A DNA stretch of 64,000 nucleotides from Serratia plymuthica (GCF_018336935.1 NZ_CP068771.1:620001-684000); one strand, 5' to 3'. Shown: positions 19,018 to 27,527, counted from the first letter of the stretch. Translations and numbers: made by a program. Notes: a model not told the origin generated them from the letters alone.

Positions 19018-19037
19018 TATTAACTAAAGAGGATGTT

Positions 19038-19286
19038 ATGGTAACAATTCGTTTGGCACGTGGCGGCGCTAAAAAGCGTCCGTTCTATCAAGTAGTAGTG
19101 ACCGACAGCCGCAATGCTCGTGATGGTCGCTTCATCGAGCGCGTAGGCTTCTTCAACCCGATCGCATCTGGTCAGGCTGAAGCACTGCGTCTGGACCTGG
19201 ACCGCATCGAACATTGGGTCGGCTTGGGTGCAACCGTTTCTGATCGCGTTCACGCGCTGATCAAAGACGCTAAGAAAGCAGCTTAA
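19038..19286 (+). CDS. rpsP: 30S ribosomal protein S16
   Basis: An 82-residue 30S assembly protein ([30 protein letters not shown] is the S16 signature). The ribosome site AAGAGGATGTT precedes ATG 19038. First gene of the rpsP-rimM-trmD-rplS operon, conserved in gammaproteobacteria. Confidence 0.98.
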   Translation: MVTIRLARGGAKKRPFYQVVVTDSRNARDGRFIERVGFFNPIASGQAEALRLDLDRIEHWVGLGATVSDRVHALIKDAKKAA

Positions 19287-19304
19287 TCTGTCGCGGTGGT
19301 GGCA

Positions 19305-19853
19305 ATGAGCAAGCAACTCAAACCGGTAGCACCTAAGCAGCCGATTGTACTCGGTAAAATGGGGTCTACTTACGGCATCCGTGGTTGGCTCAGAGTATTT
19401 TCATCCACCGAGAACGCCGAAAGCATTTTTGACTATCAGCCGTGGTTTATCCAGCAGGCGGGTCAATGGCAGCTTGTCGAGTTGGAAGACTGGAAGCGCC
19501 ACAGTCAGGACCTGATCATCAAAGTCAAAGGCATTGACGATCGGGATGCTGCGAATCTACTGACCAATCGCGAGATTATCGTGGATTCGGAACAACTTCC
19601 CGCGCTGGACGGTGATGATTACTACTGGAAAGACCTTATGGGCTGCCAGGTAGTCACTACCACCGGCTACGAACTGGGTAAAGTCGTCGATATGATGGAA
19701 ACCGGTTCGAACGATGTGATGGTTGTGAAAGCTAACCTGAAGGATGCGTTCGGCATGAAGGAGCGGTTGGTCCCGTTTCTTCATGGGCAGGTTATCAAGA
19801 AAGTCGATCTCACTGCTCGCGTGATTGAAGCAGATTGGGATCCTGGTTTTTGA
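19305..19853 (+). CDS. rimM: ribosome maturation factor RimM
   Basis: A 182-residue factor that binds S19 and assists processing of 16S rRNA and maturation of the 30S head. The N-terminal RimM domain begins [17 protein letters not shown], and the C-terminal PRC-barrel holds [25 protein letters not shown] 19305 lies 18 bases after the rpsP stop and gives the E. coli length. A GTG nine bases earlier is an unlikely alternative. Confidence 0.96.
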   Translation: MSKQLKPVAPKQPIVLGKMGSTYGIRGWLRVFSSTENAESIFDYQPWFIQQAGQWQLVELEDWKRHSQDLIIKVKGIDDRDAANLLTNREIIVDSEQLPALDGDDYYWKDLMGCQVVTTTGYELGKVVDMMETGSNDVMVVKANLKDAFGMKERLVPFLHGQVIKKVDLTARVIEADWDPGF

Positions 19854-19905
19854 CCTCCGAATTAAACGGTCGAAACAAGTGGAATAACGGAATGGGGATT
19901 GGCTT

Positions 19906-20673
19906 GTGTTCATTGGGATTGTAAGCCTGTTTCCTGAGATGTTCCGCGCGATCACCGATTATGGGGTGACTGGCCGGGCAGTAAAAAATGGCCTGCTGAG
20001 CGTGCAGTGTTGGAGTCCGCGTGACTTCACCTACGACCGGCATCGTACCGTGGACGATCGCCCTTATGGCGGCGGCCCGGGAATGCTGATGATGGTGCAA
20101 CCCTTGCGGGAGGCCATTCATGCAGCAAAAGCAGCGGCAGGCGAGGGAGCAAAGGTGATTTATCTGTCACCTCAGGGGCGCAAGCTGGATCAAACCGGCG
20201 TGTGCGAACTGGCGGCCAACCCGAAGATGATTCTGGTTTGTGGCCGTTATGAAGGGATAGACGAGCGCGTAATCCAAACCGAAATTGATGAAGAATGGTC
20301 AATCGGCGATTACGTTCTCAGCGGCGGGGAACTGCCGGCAATGACCCTGATCGATTCTGTCGCCCGTTTTATACCGGGTGTACTGGGTCATCAGGCTTCA
20401 GCAGAAGAGGATTCTTTTGCCGATGGATTGCTGGACTGCCCGCACTATACCCGTCCTGAGGTGTTGGAAGGGATGGAGGTTCCGCCGGTTTTACTGTCGG
20501 GCAACCATGCCGAGATACGTCGCTGGCGCTTAAAGCAGTCGCTGGGCCGTACCTGGCTTAGAAGACCTGAACTTCTAGAAAGCCTAGCTCTGACTGACGA
20601 GCAAGCGGTGTTGCTGGCTGAGTTCCAACGGGAACATCAGGCCAAGCAGCAGGACTATGAAGGGAACGTCTGA
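19906..20673 (+). CDS. trmD: tRNA (guanine-N1-)-methyltransferase TrmD
   Basis: TrmD makes m1G37 next to the anticodon of tRNAs for Leu, Pro and Arg, preventing +1 frameshifts. The 255-residue SPOUT enzyme shows [13 protein letters not shown], the AdoMet-binding knot with [13 protein letters not shown] and [11 protein letters not shown], and a C-terminal helix bundle. The start is GTG at 19906 ([22 protein letters not shown] follows), at the same position as in E. coli. Confidence 0.97.
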   Translation: MFIGIVSLFPEMFRAITDYGVTGRAVKNGLLSVQCWSPRDFTYDRHRTVDDRPYGGGPGMLMMVQPLREAIHAAKAAAGEGAKVIYLSPQGRKLDQTGVCELAANPKMILVCGRYEGIDERVIQTEIDEEWSIGDYVLSGGELPAMTLIDSVARFIPGVLGHQASAEEDSFADGLLDCPHYTRPEVLEGMEVPPVLLSGNHAEIRRWRLKQSLGRTWLRRPELLESLALTDEQAVLLAEFQREHQAKQQDYEGNV

Positions 20674-20712
20674 GCATCCGGCTCGACGGGACCGATATAT
20701 CAGTTTACCTAG

Positions 20713-21084
<372 letters not shown>

Positions 21085-21111
21085 CGCTGCATCCAAAAGT
21101 TAATAGCTATG

Positions 21112-21143
21112 AAGGGGTTGGCAATATGCCAACCCCTTTTTTT
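21112..21143 (+). terminator. rpsP operon terminator
   Basis: AAGGGGTTGGCA, loop ATA, then TGCCAACCCCTT and a seven-T run. A strong terminator at the end of the ribosomal protein operon. Confidence 0.92.
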
Positions 21144-21219
21144 ATGTTTGTTGTTTGAATATTGTATATGCAAGATTGTTTTTCGCGAATGCGCGATGAA
21201 GGTTGATTTTTGCGGGCAT

Positions 21220-21242
21220 AAAAAAGCCTGCTGTCGCAGGCT
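21220..21242 (-). terminator. terminator of the lysis cassette
   Basis: Read on the minus strand, AGCCTGC, loop GACA, GCAGGCT and a T-run. It begins 6 bases after the stop of the Ogr-like gene and closes the three-gene cassette. Confidence 0.88.
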
Positions 21243-21247
21243 ATGCA

Positions 21248-21466
21248 TTAGAGTGCGGCAGCGCGCTGTTTGCCTTTCTCCGGGTGCGGCTGAGCCGGAA
21301 TGATATCACCGGGTTTTACGATAACCCGCGCAACAGATTCATGAGTGGCGAAGGTGCAGCTGCAGTTAATGTTCTGGCATTGATGATAGCGCTCCTTGGT
21401 CGACTCACTCAGATAGCGGCTGGAGCGAGTATGGGCCACGTTACCGCATAGTGGACAGTGCATCAT
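21248..21466 (-). CDS. Ogr/Delta-like zinc-finger late-gene activator
   Basis: A 72-residue protein with the metal-binding pattern C4-X2-C7-X22-C30-X4-C35, the signature of P2 Ogr, P4 Delta and relatives. These bind upstream of late promoters of P2-like phages and recruit RNA polymerase through its alpha subunit. A basic C-terminal tail follows (KPGDIIPAQPHPEKGKQRA). The ribosome site AAGGGGGTTTCT is strong. It is the last gene of a holin-endolysin cassette with no structural phage genes nearby, so any targets must be elsewhere. The 71-base gap before it contains TATAAT on the minus strand and could hold a second promoter. Confidence 0.85.
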   Translation of the reverse strand: MMHCPLCGNVAHTRSSRYLSESTKERYHQCQNINCSCTFATHESVARVIVKPGDIIPAQPHPEKGKQRAAAL

Positions 21467-21537
21467 AGAAACCCCCTTGCAATAAATTAAATTATAATCA
21501 ATAGATTAAATAACGAACCAGCATCGAAGGATGGTGG

Positions 21538-22056
21538 TCAAGAGGCGCGTCCAGCACCTTTGAGACACAATTTGCGCTCCTCCGCACGCCGTCGTTCCAA
21601 CCCTTTACTCTTTTTGCCATTGATGTAGATCCAACGTGGTAACTGATCGCATGCCTGTTGCCACAGATGCTGATTGAGAAAATAGGCCAGCGTGGAGCCG
21701 CAGGCGGCGTTTACGCCTACGTTGAAGGCAAAAGCGATTACTGCATCATAAATCTCTTGCGGTAAGGCTTGAGGTATACAACTCGCCACACCTTGTTCTA
21801 TACGTCGGACATCCGTCAGAAAATCTGCCGCGGCCGTTTCCTCGGTGATAGTGGCACCAGGGATCACTCCAGCGGTGTGTCCTACACCTTGCGTCCACAC
21901 GCCCGCATCACACTGATAGGGTGACAGTCGGCATCCCTCAAAGTCAGTAATCAGTTTTAGCCCGTTCTCTGAGGTCTTAACCTGCTCGAACTGCGGTATC
22001 AGCATCGCTATCGCCAGGATAGTTGCAGCGACACAACGTTTAACGATTGAGCTCAT
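21538..22056 (-). CDS. SAR endolysin, GH24 lysozyme (P1 Lyz/RrrD type)
   Basis: A 172-residue phage-type muramidase that cleaves the peptidoglycan glycan chain. The N-terminus is a weakly hydrophobic signal-arrest-release segment (residues about 8-21), allowing Sec export without a holin-sized hole. The catalytic triad fits Glu40, Cys49, Thr55 with GVGHT following; Cys42 lies in EGC, and Cys8 lies in the SAR segment. This Cys pattern matches P1 Lyz, where disulfide exchange keeps the membrane-tethered enzyme inactive until release. It starts within the last codons of the holin gene (17-base overlap) behind AAGGAGAAT. Confidence 0.88.
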   Translation of the reverse strand: MSSIVKRCVAATILAIAMLIPQFEQVKTSENGLKLITDFEGCRLSPYQCDAGVWTQGVGHTAGVIPGATITEETAAADFLTDVRRIEQGVASCIPQALPQEIYDAVIAFAFNVGVNAACGSTLAYFLNQHLWQQACDQLPRWIYINGKKSKGLERRRAEERKLCLKGAGRAS

Positions 22057-22261
22057 CGTAAATTCTCCTTCGAGATAGGGCGTTTTGCTCTATAGCCTTG
22101 AGAACCTGCAGGCTTTTTCGCCGGTAATACCAGTTCACCAGAAAGGTGCCAATTCCGACTGCAGCGCCGACCAAAAATGCGAGGTCTTGGGGCGAAAGCT
22201 TGCCCAACCAAGCGAGAAATAGCGCTATAGCGTAAGTAATAAATGAAGTGACTTTCTCCAT
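22040..22261 (-). CDS. phage holin, HP1-like class II
   Basis: A 73-residue membrane protein with two hydrophobic helices (about residues 5-20 and 28-45), a short turn (GKLSPQD) and a basic cytoplasmic tail (YYRRKSLQVLKAIEQN then RRRIYDELNR). This is the layout of the HP1/P21 class II holins that depolarise or perforate the inner membrane and release SAR endolysins. The ribosome site is weak, which may favour low basal expression. The gene overlaps the endolysin gene and lies downstream of a LexA-controlled promoter. Confidence 0.82.
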   Translation of the reverse strand: MEKVTSFITYAIALFLAWLGKLSPQDLAFLVGAAVGIGTFLVNWYYRRKSLQVLKAIEQNALSRRRIYDELNR

Positions 22262-22294
22262 TGCTTCAATCCCACTGTTGTTTGCCTGAGGTAC

Positions 22295-22366
22295 CTATAT
22301 GAGCCATCCTGACGGCAATAGCGGCGTTAGGGGCAATGTCTTGCGGTGAGCATTAAGATTGCCCAT
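22295..22366 (-). CDS. small leader ORF of the SOS lysis transcript (23 aa)
   Basis: A 23-codon frame reads MGNLNAHRKTLPLTPLLPSGWLI then TAG. It starts about 32 bases after the predicted transcription start and is preceded by AGGAACGGAGC, a well-spaced ribosome site, and it ends 33 bases before the holin start. It has no signal peptide or clear helix. It may be a translated leader controlling holin synthesis or a functional micropeptide. I do not recognise the family. Evidence is position and ribosome site only. Confidence 0.45.
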   Translation of the reverse strand: MGNLNAHRKTLPLTPLLPSGWLI

Positions 22367-22387
22367 GCTCCGTTCCTGTTTAATAAC

Positions 22388-22407
22388 TACTGTGTATGCA
22401 TACAGTA
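22388..22407 (-). promoter_or_regulatory. LexA (SOS) box of the lysis cassette
   Basis: The plus-strand 20-mer TACTGTGTATGCATACAGTA has the CTGT-N8-ACAG core with TA flanks, as good as the recA box in this window. It covers the end of the -10 element and the start site of the minus-strand promoter below, so LexA should block it. Confidence 0.9.
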
Positions 22408-22432
22408 TTAAGCTATTTGCTAAAGTCGTCAA
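22405..22432 (-). promoter_or_regulatory. sigma70 promoter of the lysis cassette
   Basis: On the minus strand TTGACG (22427-22432) and TAATAC (22405-22410) are separated by 16 bases. The predicted start is near 22398, within the LexA operator. Expression should be off until DNA damage. Confidence 0.75.
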
Positions 22433-22482
22433 GGGTGTGAATGCTTTTTTTAGCAAAATGTTTAATGGGAGAGTTTGGACAT

Positions 22483-22508
22483 AAAAAAAGCCCATCAATG
22501 ATGGGCTT
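22483..22508 (-). terminator. ydiY terminator
   Basis: Minus-strand hairpin AAGCCCATC, short AT loop, GATGGGCTT followed by a seven-T run, 23 bases after the ydiY stop. Confidence 0.87.
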
Positions 22509-22530
22509 GGCAGGATCGGGCTTAGAAGAA

Positions 22531-23295
22531 TTACAGACCGTAAACCAGTGAGACCGAGGTGGTGGTGTCGGTGTTTTTCGGCGCAGACGCCGGTGGCTTG
22601 CTGTTGTAAGTCACGGTGTAAGCCAGGCGCAGCGAGAACTTGTCGTTAATCGCGACGCTCAATGCAGTCTCGGAGTTCAGCGTGGTTTCTTCGTTAGCCA
22701 GCGCCGAAACGCCTTCGGAGAACTTGGTCGTGTCGGTCAACTGATATGAATAGTTGGCTGCGCCGTAAGCCAGCGCTTTCGTTGAACGACCACCGCCATG
22801 ATATTCATCATGACGTACGCCCGGACCAAATTCGACCCGTAGATCGCTGAGTGGCCCGTTGAGCAGTTGACGGCCGTAACCACCCGTTGCAGTGGAGCGA
22901 GAGTCGTAACCGTTGAAGCGATCGCTCAACCAACTTGCCTGGCCGAACAGATAGTTGCGATCCGACAGGTTATAACGGGTACGGCCGCCGGCCTGATACT
23001 TTTCCGATGAGCGCACGTTGGAAGACGTGGTGTTGTTGGCGGCTCCCCACAGGCTGTAGGCAGCATCGCTGTTAAACCAGGTCATGCTGGTATTGGCCAA
23101 CAGGGTAGAGCTTTGTGAGTTGCCTGACTGGGAGTTGTACCCGGCCTGGACATTGCCTTCAAACGGTTTTTTAGCGGTGGCCGGATCGTCCATCGCGGTG
23201 AAAAGCGTATTGTCGGCAAAGGCTGAAATGCTGGTGAAGGCAGTCAAGCAACTGATGACTAGCGGAATAGCGCGACGAGCGCGTGAAGAGAGCAT
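22531..23295 (-). CDS. ydiY: DUF481 outer-membrane protein YdiY
   Basis: A 254-residue protein with a Sec signal peptide (about residues 1-27, SISAFA-DN cleavage) and repeated amphipathic beta-strands ending in a terminal aromatic/hydrophobic motif (SVSLVYGL), the DUF481 beta-barrel family. It follows E. coli YdiY closely (MDDPATAKKPFEGN, YGRQLLNGP, FGPGVRHD, TTLNSE). E. coli YdiY is acid-inducible; its role is unknown. In E. coli the gene is elsewhere on the chromosome, not next to aroF, so its location here differs. Confidence 0.9.
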   Translation of the reverse strand: MLSSRARRAIPLVISCLTAFTSISAFADNTLFTAMDDPATAKKPFEGNVQAGYNSQSGNSQSSTLLANTSMTWFNSDAAYSLWGAANNTTSSNVRSSEKYQAGGRTRYNLSDRNYLFGQASWLSDRFNGYDSRSTATGGYGRQLLNGPLSDLRVEFGPGVRHDEYHGGGRSTKALAYGAANYSYQLTDTTKFSEGVSALANEETTLNSETALSVAINDKFSLRLAYTVTYNSKPPASAPKNTDTTTSVSLVYGL

Positions 23296-23859
23296 TTTGG
23301 ATCCAGTTGTTAAGAGTGATTATAGGTGATAACGGTCACATTATAACGATTCCGCATTGCGACAAAAATAGCCGCGATTAGCTTAAGTTTTAAATTTTTC
23401 ATCCTCACTTATTCATTTTTCTTCTACTTAATTAACCCCTTCTGCTGGCATATCATGCTAGGTGCCCTTAAGGTTTGATGGGTTTTGGGGGGAGTTGTCG
23501 CCTGTTGGCAACAAAACCCGCCGCTATAGTCTGGCGGAAACTCCGCGCCAGCCTGCCTTTTATTGTAATGCCTGTTGTAAACTTTAATTTACAAAATTAG
23601 CTGGAGCGTTCTTTAGGTGGAACCGTAAAGCAGAGGGGCGATGGTATTGGTGTATTTTGTTTTTATTTATTTAAAATCAATTAATTGATTGAATTTTATT
23701 GTCGTATTTATGGTGGGTTTCTGACTTGTGATTAGGGTGGTAATTTATTATTTACAGATTTCGGATTGAAAACTTTACAGTTCATGGTAGGGTAAGGCTC
23801 TGAAACGCTCAACGTTCTCCTCACGCTTACGCATAACGGCAAACGACAGGAATAGCATC
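23296..23859. other. 564-base intergenic region between ydiY and aroF
   Basis: This AT-rich gap separates divergent genes. It contains promoter sequences for both, a perfect TyrR box (23576-23593), a weaker half-box ending TTTACA (23739-23756), and two consecutive hairpins (23480-23519 and 23531-23551) followed by a short T-rich run. The hairpins precede the TyrR box and could belong to an unannotated short transcript. No open frame here looks real. Confidence 0.6.
23576..23593 (+). promoter_or_regulatory. TyrR box upstream of aroF
   Basis: TGTAAACTTTAATTTACA is a perfect TGTAAA-N6-TTTACA palindrome, the strong TyrR box consensus. TyrR with tyrosine represses aroF-tyrA in E. coli. The box lies about 270 bases before aroF; a degenerate match at 23739-23756 is closer. 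Confidence 0.85.
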
Positions 23860-24933
23860 ATGCAAAAAGACGCGCTCAATAACGTACATATCAGTGCAGA
23901 ACAAATTCTGATCACTCCGGAAGAATTGAAGAACCAGTTCCCGCTTAGCGCCAACGATGAAAATGAAATCGCCACTGCGCGCAAAACCATCGCCGATATC
24001 TTGCAGGGGCGCGATCACCGCCTGTTGGTGGTGTGCGGTCCTTGTTCTATCCACGATCCGGATGCGGCACTGGATTACGCCCGTCATTTGAAAACCCTGT
24101 CGGCTGAATTGAGCGATCAGCTGTATATCGTTATGCGTGTCTATTTTGAGAAACCGCGGACTACCGTCGGCTGGAAAGGCCTGATTAACGATCCGTACAT
24201 GGATGGTTCGTTTGACGTTGAGGCAGGTTTGCACATCGCGCGTCGCCTGTTGCTTGACCTGGTCGGAATGGGGTTGCCGTTGGCGACCGAGGCGTTGGAT
24301 CCGAACAGCCCGCAATACCTGGGGGATTTGTTCAGTTGGTCAGCGATTGGCGCCCGTACCACTGAATCACAAACTCACCGTGAGATGGCTTCAGGGTTGT
24401 CAATGCCGGTAGGCTTCAAAAACGGTACCGATGGCAGCCTGGGTACGGCAATTAACGCCATGCGCGCAGCGGCAATGCCGCACCGGTTTGTCGGCATCAA
24501 TCAGGCGGGTCAGGTGTGCCTGCTGCAAACTCAGGGGAATCCGGATGGCCACGTGATCCTGCGCGGCGGTAAAACGCCCAACTACAGTGCCGAGCACGTT
24601 GCAGCCTGCGAAAAACAGATGCAGGACGCGGGACTCCACCCGTCCTTGATGATAGATTGCAGCCATGGCAACTCGAATAAAGACTATCGCCGTCAGCCGG
24701 CAGTTGCCGAGTCCGTGGTTGAGCAGATCAAAGCGGGTAACCGTTCGATCACCGGCATTATGCTGGAAAGCCACCTGCATGAAGGCAGCCAGTCTTCTGA
24801 GCAACCGCGTGCAGATATGCGCTACGGTGTTTCTGTTACTGACGCCTGCATTAACTGGGAGAGTACAGAGACGCTGCTGCGCCATATGCACCAGGAACTC
24901 GGCGCTGCGCTGACGGCACGCACTGGAGAGTAG
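23860..24933 (+). CDS. aroF: DAHP synthase, tyrosine-sensitive (AroF)
   Basis: AroF condenses phosphoenolpyruvate and erythrose-4-phosphate to DAHP, the first step of the shikimate pathway. The 357-residue type I enzyme shows LLVVCGPCSIHDP, MRVYFEKPRTTVGWKGL, VGFKNGTDG, LRGGKTPNY and MIDCSHGNSNKD. Linkage to tyrA (6 bases apart) and the TyrR box identify it as the tyrosine-feedback isozyme rather than AroG or AroH. Confidence 0.96.
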   Translation: MQKDALNNVHISAEQILITPEELKNQFPLSANDENEIATARKTIADILQGRDHRLLVVCGPCSIHDPDAALDYARHLKTLSAELSDQLYIVMRVYFEKPRTTVGWKGLINDPYMDGSFDVEAGLHIARRLLLDLVGMGLPLATEALDPNSPQYLGDLFSWSAIGARTTESQTHREMASGLSMPVGFKNGTDGSLGTAINAMRAAAMPHRFVGINQAGQVCLLQTQGNPDGHVILRGGKTPNYSAEHVAACEKQMQDAGLHPSLMIDCSHGNSNKDYRRQPAVAESVVEQIKAGNRSITGIMLESHLHEGSQSSEQPRADMRYGVSVTDACINWESTETLLRHMHQELGAALTARTGE

Positions 24934-24939
24934 TAAGTT

Positions 24940-26061
24940 ATGGTGGCTGAACTGACCGCGTTGCGCGATCAAATCGACGAAGTGGATAAAGCGCTGCTTG
25001 AGTTGCTGGCGAAACGCCTGCAACTGGTGGCGGAAGTGGGCGAGGTTAAAAGCCACCACGGGTTACCGGTATACGTTCCCGAGCGTGAGGCGGCGATGCT
25101 GGCCTCGCGCCGTAAAGAAGCGGAAAACCTTGGCGTGCCGCCGGATCTGATCGAAGACGTACTGCGCCGCGTGATGCGCGAGTCTTACGTCAGCGAGAAT
25201 GACAAAGGCTTTAAAACCCTGTGTCCGCAGCTGCGCCCGATTGTGATTATCGGCGGTAACGGTCAAATGGGGCGGTTGTTCAATCGTCTGCTGACTTTGT
25301 CTGGCTACCAGGTCAAGGTACTGGATCAGGAAGATTGGCCGCAGGCCGACGCGTTGTTGGCGGATGCCGGCATGGTCATTGTCAGCGTGCCTATTCACGT
25401 AACCGAACAGGTGATTGAGCGGCTGCCGCCGTTGCCGGCGGATTGTATTCTTGTCGATCTGGCTTCGGTGAAGAATCGTCCGCTGAATGCCATGCTTGCG
25501 GCACATGGCGGCCCGGTAGTGGGGCTGCACCCGATGTTCGGGCCGGATGTGGGCAGCGTGGCCAAGCAGGTGGTGGTGTATTGCGATGGCCGCCAACCGG
25601 AAGCCTATCAGTGGTTGCTGGAACAGTTGCAGGTGTGGGGTGCGCGTTTGCATCGCATCAGCGCGGTTGAGCACGATCAGAATATGGCGTTTATCCAGGC
25701 GCTCCGCCATTTCGCGACCTTTGCCTATGGGCTGCATCTGGCGGAAGAGAACGTTCAACTGGAACAGTTGCTGGCGCTGTCTTCGCCAATCTACAGGCTG
25801 GAGCTGGCGATGGTTGGGCGGCTCTTTGCTCAGGACCCGCAGTTGTATGCGGATATCATCATGTCGTCGGAAGAGAATATTGCGCTGATTAAACGCTACT
25901 ACCAGCGTTTTGGCGAGGCGATAAAGTTGCTTGAGCATGGAGATAAACAGGCGTTTATCCAAAGCTTCCAGAAGGTCGAGGACTGGTTTGGCGACTACGC
26001 CCAACGCTTCCTGGTAGAAAGCCGCTCACTGTTGCGGCAGGCGAATGACAGCCGGCAATAA
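24940..26061 (+). CDS. tyrA: bifunctional chorismate mutase/prephenate dehydrogenase TyrA
   Basis: TyrA converts chorismate to prephenate and then to 4-hydroxyphenylpyruvate with NAD+, the tyrosine branch. The 373-residue protein has an AroQ chorismate mutase domain (1-90, [19 protein letters not shown]) and a prephenate dehydrogenase domain (about 100-370) with the Rossmann motif IIGGNGQMG and GLHPMFGPD. It starts 6 bases after aroF and shares its transcript. Confidence 0.97.
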   Translation: MVAELTALRDQIDEVDKALLELLAKRLQLVAEVGEVKSHHGLPVYVPEREAAMLASRRKEAENLGVPPDLIEDVLRRVMRESYVSENDKGFKTLCPQLRPIVIIGGNGQMGRLFNRLLTLSGYQVKVLDQEDWPQADALLADAGMVIVSVPIHVTEQVIERLPPLPADCILVDLASVKNRPLNAMLAAHGGPVVGLHPMFGPDVGSVAKQVVVYCDGRQPEAYQWLLEQLQVWGARLHRISAVEHDQNMAFIQALRHFATFAYGLHLAEENVQLEQLLALSSPIYRLELAMVGRLFAQDPQLYADIIMSSEENIALIKRYYQRFGEAIKLLEHGDKQAFIQSFQKVEDWFGDYAQRFLVESRSLLRQANDSRQ

Positions 26062-26067
26062 GTTATC

Positions 26068-26095
26068 AGGGTTCGGCTGTGCCGAACCCTTTTTT
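26068..26095 (+). terminator. terminator between tyrA and pheA
   Basis: AGGGTTCGGC, loop TGT, GCCGAACCCT and a six-T run directly after tyrA. It separates the convergent aroF-tyrA and pheA units. Confidence 0.9.
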
Positions 26096-26102
26096 ATCTC
26101 AC

Positions 26103-27260
26103 TCAGGACGGATTGACCGGTACCACGCTGTCGCTGGGATAACAGCCCAGTACCTTCAGCGAACGGGTAATCGGCGTCAGATCTTTCAAGGCTTTTTGCA
26201 TCGCTTCAGAACGCAGGTTCGCCTGCACATCGATATAAAACATCTCTTCCCACGGATTGCCGTTAATTGGACGGGACTCCAGCTTGGTCATGATGATGCC
26301 GTTGTCACGCAGCACCAACAGCGCTTCAACCAGAGCGCCTGACTGCTGGCCGGTGGCCATAATCAGGGTGGTCTTGGCCGGCACCTGTTCAGACACGTCA
26401 ATGGCCTTGCGCGCCAACACGATGAAGCGGGTAATATTCTGTTGTTGGTTCGCCAGATTGTGTTCCAGCACCTGCAGGCCATACAGTGCGCCGCCAGCCT
26501 CGCTGCCCAATGCCGCAGCTTTAGGCGAGTTCAGTTTGGCGACTTTTTCCATTGCTGCCGCGGTGCTCTCGCAGTACTCGATTTTCCAGTGCGGGTAGCG
26601 ATTAATAAACTGGCTGCATTGCTGGAACGGCTGCGGGTGGCTGTACACGGTTTCGATCTGGTTCAAGTCGGTGTTATTGGCCACCAGGACGCAGTGATCG
26701 ATTGGATTGGTCAGTTCGCCAACGATCGACAGGCTGGTGTGCTGCAGCAGATCGTAGACGTCGTTGATCGACCCGGAACTGGTATTTTCAATCGGCAGGA
26801 TGGCGTAATCCGCCTGGCCGGTTTCGACCTGGGTGAAAATGTCCTGGAATTTATGGCAGCCGCATTCAATCAGCTGGTCGAAATGGCGAGCGGCATATTG
26901 GCGAGCGGCCAGGTGCGAATAGGAACCTTTAGGTCCAAGGAAAGCGATGCGAGCAGAATGCTGACTGATTTGATTAAGCTGATGCTGCAACAGCGCTTGC
27001 TGGGTCAACACCGAGTCTTCAATAATCAACTGGAACAGGCGGGTAACGTAAAAGCCGTCGAGATCGTAGGGTTTGGCGGCGGCGATTAACGCATCCAGCA
27101 GGTCTCGCTCGCGTTCTTTATCTCTGATGGGGCGAAGGGAATGCAACTTGGTTTTTCCCACCTCAACCGCCAGCTCACGGCGCTCTGCCAGCAGTGCCAG
27201 CAGTTTGAGATCCAGTGCGCTGATGCGTTCGCGCAGCACGAGTAACGGGGTGTCTGTCAT
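26103..27260 (-). CDS. pheA: bifunctional chorismate mutase/prephenate dehydratase PheA
   Basis: PheA converts chorismate to prephenate and then phenylpyruvate for phenylalanine synthesis. The 385-residue protein has an AroQ mutase domain (1-95, [23 protein letters not shown]), a prephenate dehydratase domain (about 105-285, with [10 protein letters not shown] and ITRFIVL), and a C-terminal ACT domain with the ESRPI motif that binds phenylalanine for feedback inhibition. It is preceded by the pheL leader and attenuator. Confidence 0.97.
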   Translation of the reverse strand: MTDTPLLVLRERISALDLKLLALLAERRELAVEVGKTKLHSLRPIRDKERERDLLDALIAAAKPYDLDGFYVTRLFQLIIEDSVLTQQALLQHQLNQISQHSARIAFLGPKGSYSHLAARQYAARHFDQLIECGCHKFQDIFTQVETGQADYAILPIENTSSGSINDVYDLLQHTSLSIVGELTNPIDHCVLVANNTDLNQIETVYSHPQPFQQCSQFINRYPHWKIEYCESTAAAMEKVAKLNSPKAAALGSEAGGALYGLQVLEHNLANQQQNITRFIVLARKAIDVSEQVPAKTTLIMATGQQSGALVEALLVLRDNGIIMTKLESRPINGNPWEEMFYIDVQANLRSEAMQKALKDLTPITRSLKVLGCYPSDSVVPVNPS

Positions 27261-27303
27261 AATCAGCTTCTGCCTTGTATTTTTATACGTCGTAAATAGC
27301 CAT

Positions 27304-27330
27304 AAAAAAAGCCTCCTGTTTCAGGAGGCT
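27304..27330 (-). terminator. pheA attenuator terminator
   Basis: On the minus strand AGCCTCCTG and CAGGAGGCT form the stem, followed by a long T-run, between pheL and pheA. With the Phe-rich leader this makes a classical transcription attenuator. Confidence 0.9.
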
Positions 27331-27378
27331 TTGCTGTTCGTCTTCGCATTCTTTATCACACGACGAAACGCCTCCCAA

Positions 27379-27426
27379 TCAGGGGAAGGTAAAAAAGAAT
27401 GCGAAGAAAAACGGTTTGCGGGCCAT
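27379..27426 (-). CDS. pheL: pheA operon leader peptide PheL
   Basis: A 15-residue peptide, MARKPFFFAFFFTFP, with seven phenylalanines. Ribosome stalling at these codons when charged tRNA-Phe is scarce prevents the downstream terminator from forming, so pheA is transcribed. Sequence and distance to the attenuator match E. coli pheL. Confidence 0.95.
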   Translation of the reverse strand: MARKPFFFAFFFTFP

Positions 27427-27502
27427 GTGTTATCCAAAATGAGCGCGAGACAGGTTTTAAAGTAACCGCAGGCTTTTATCTCTGTCAATAAAAAAACCAG
27501 AC

Positions 27503-27527
27503 AAAAAACGCGCCCTCAGGCGCGTTT
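27503..27527 (-). terminator. raiA terminator
   Basis: Minus-strand AACGCGCC, loop TGAG, GGCGCGTT followed by a T-run, 24 bases after the raiA stop. Confidence 0.88.
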
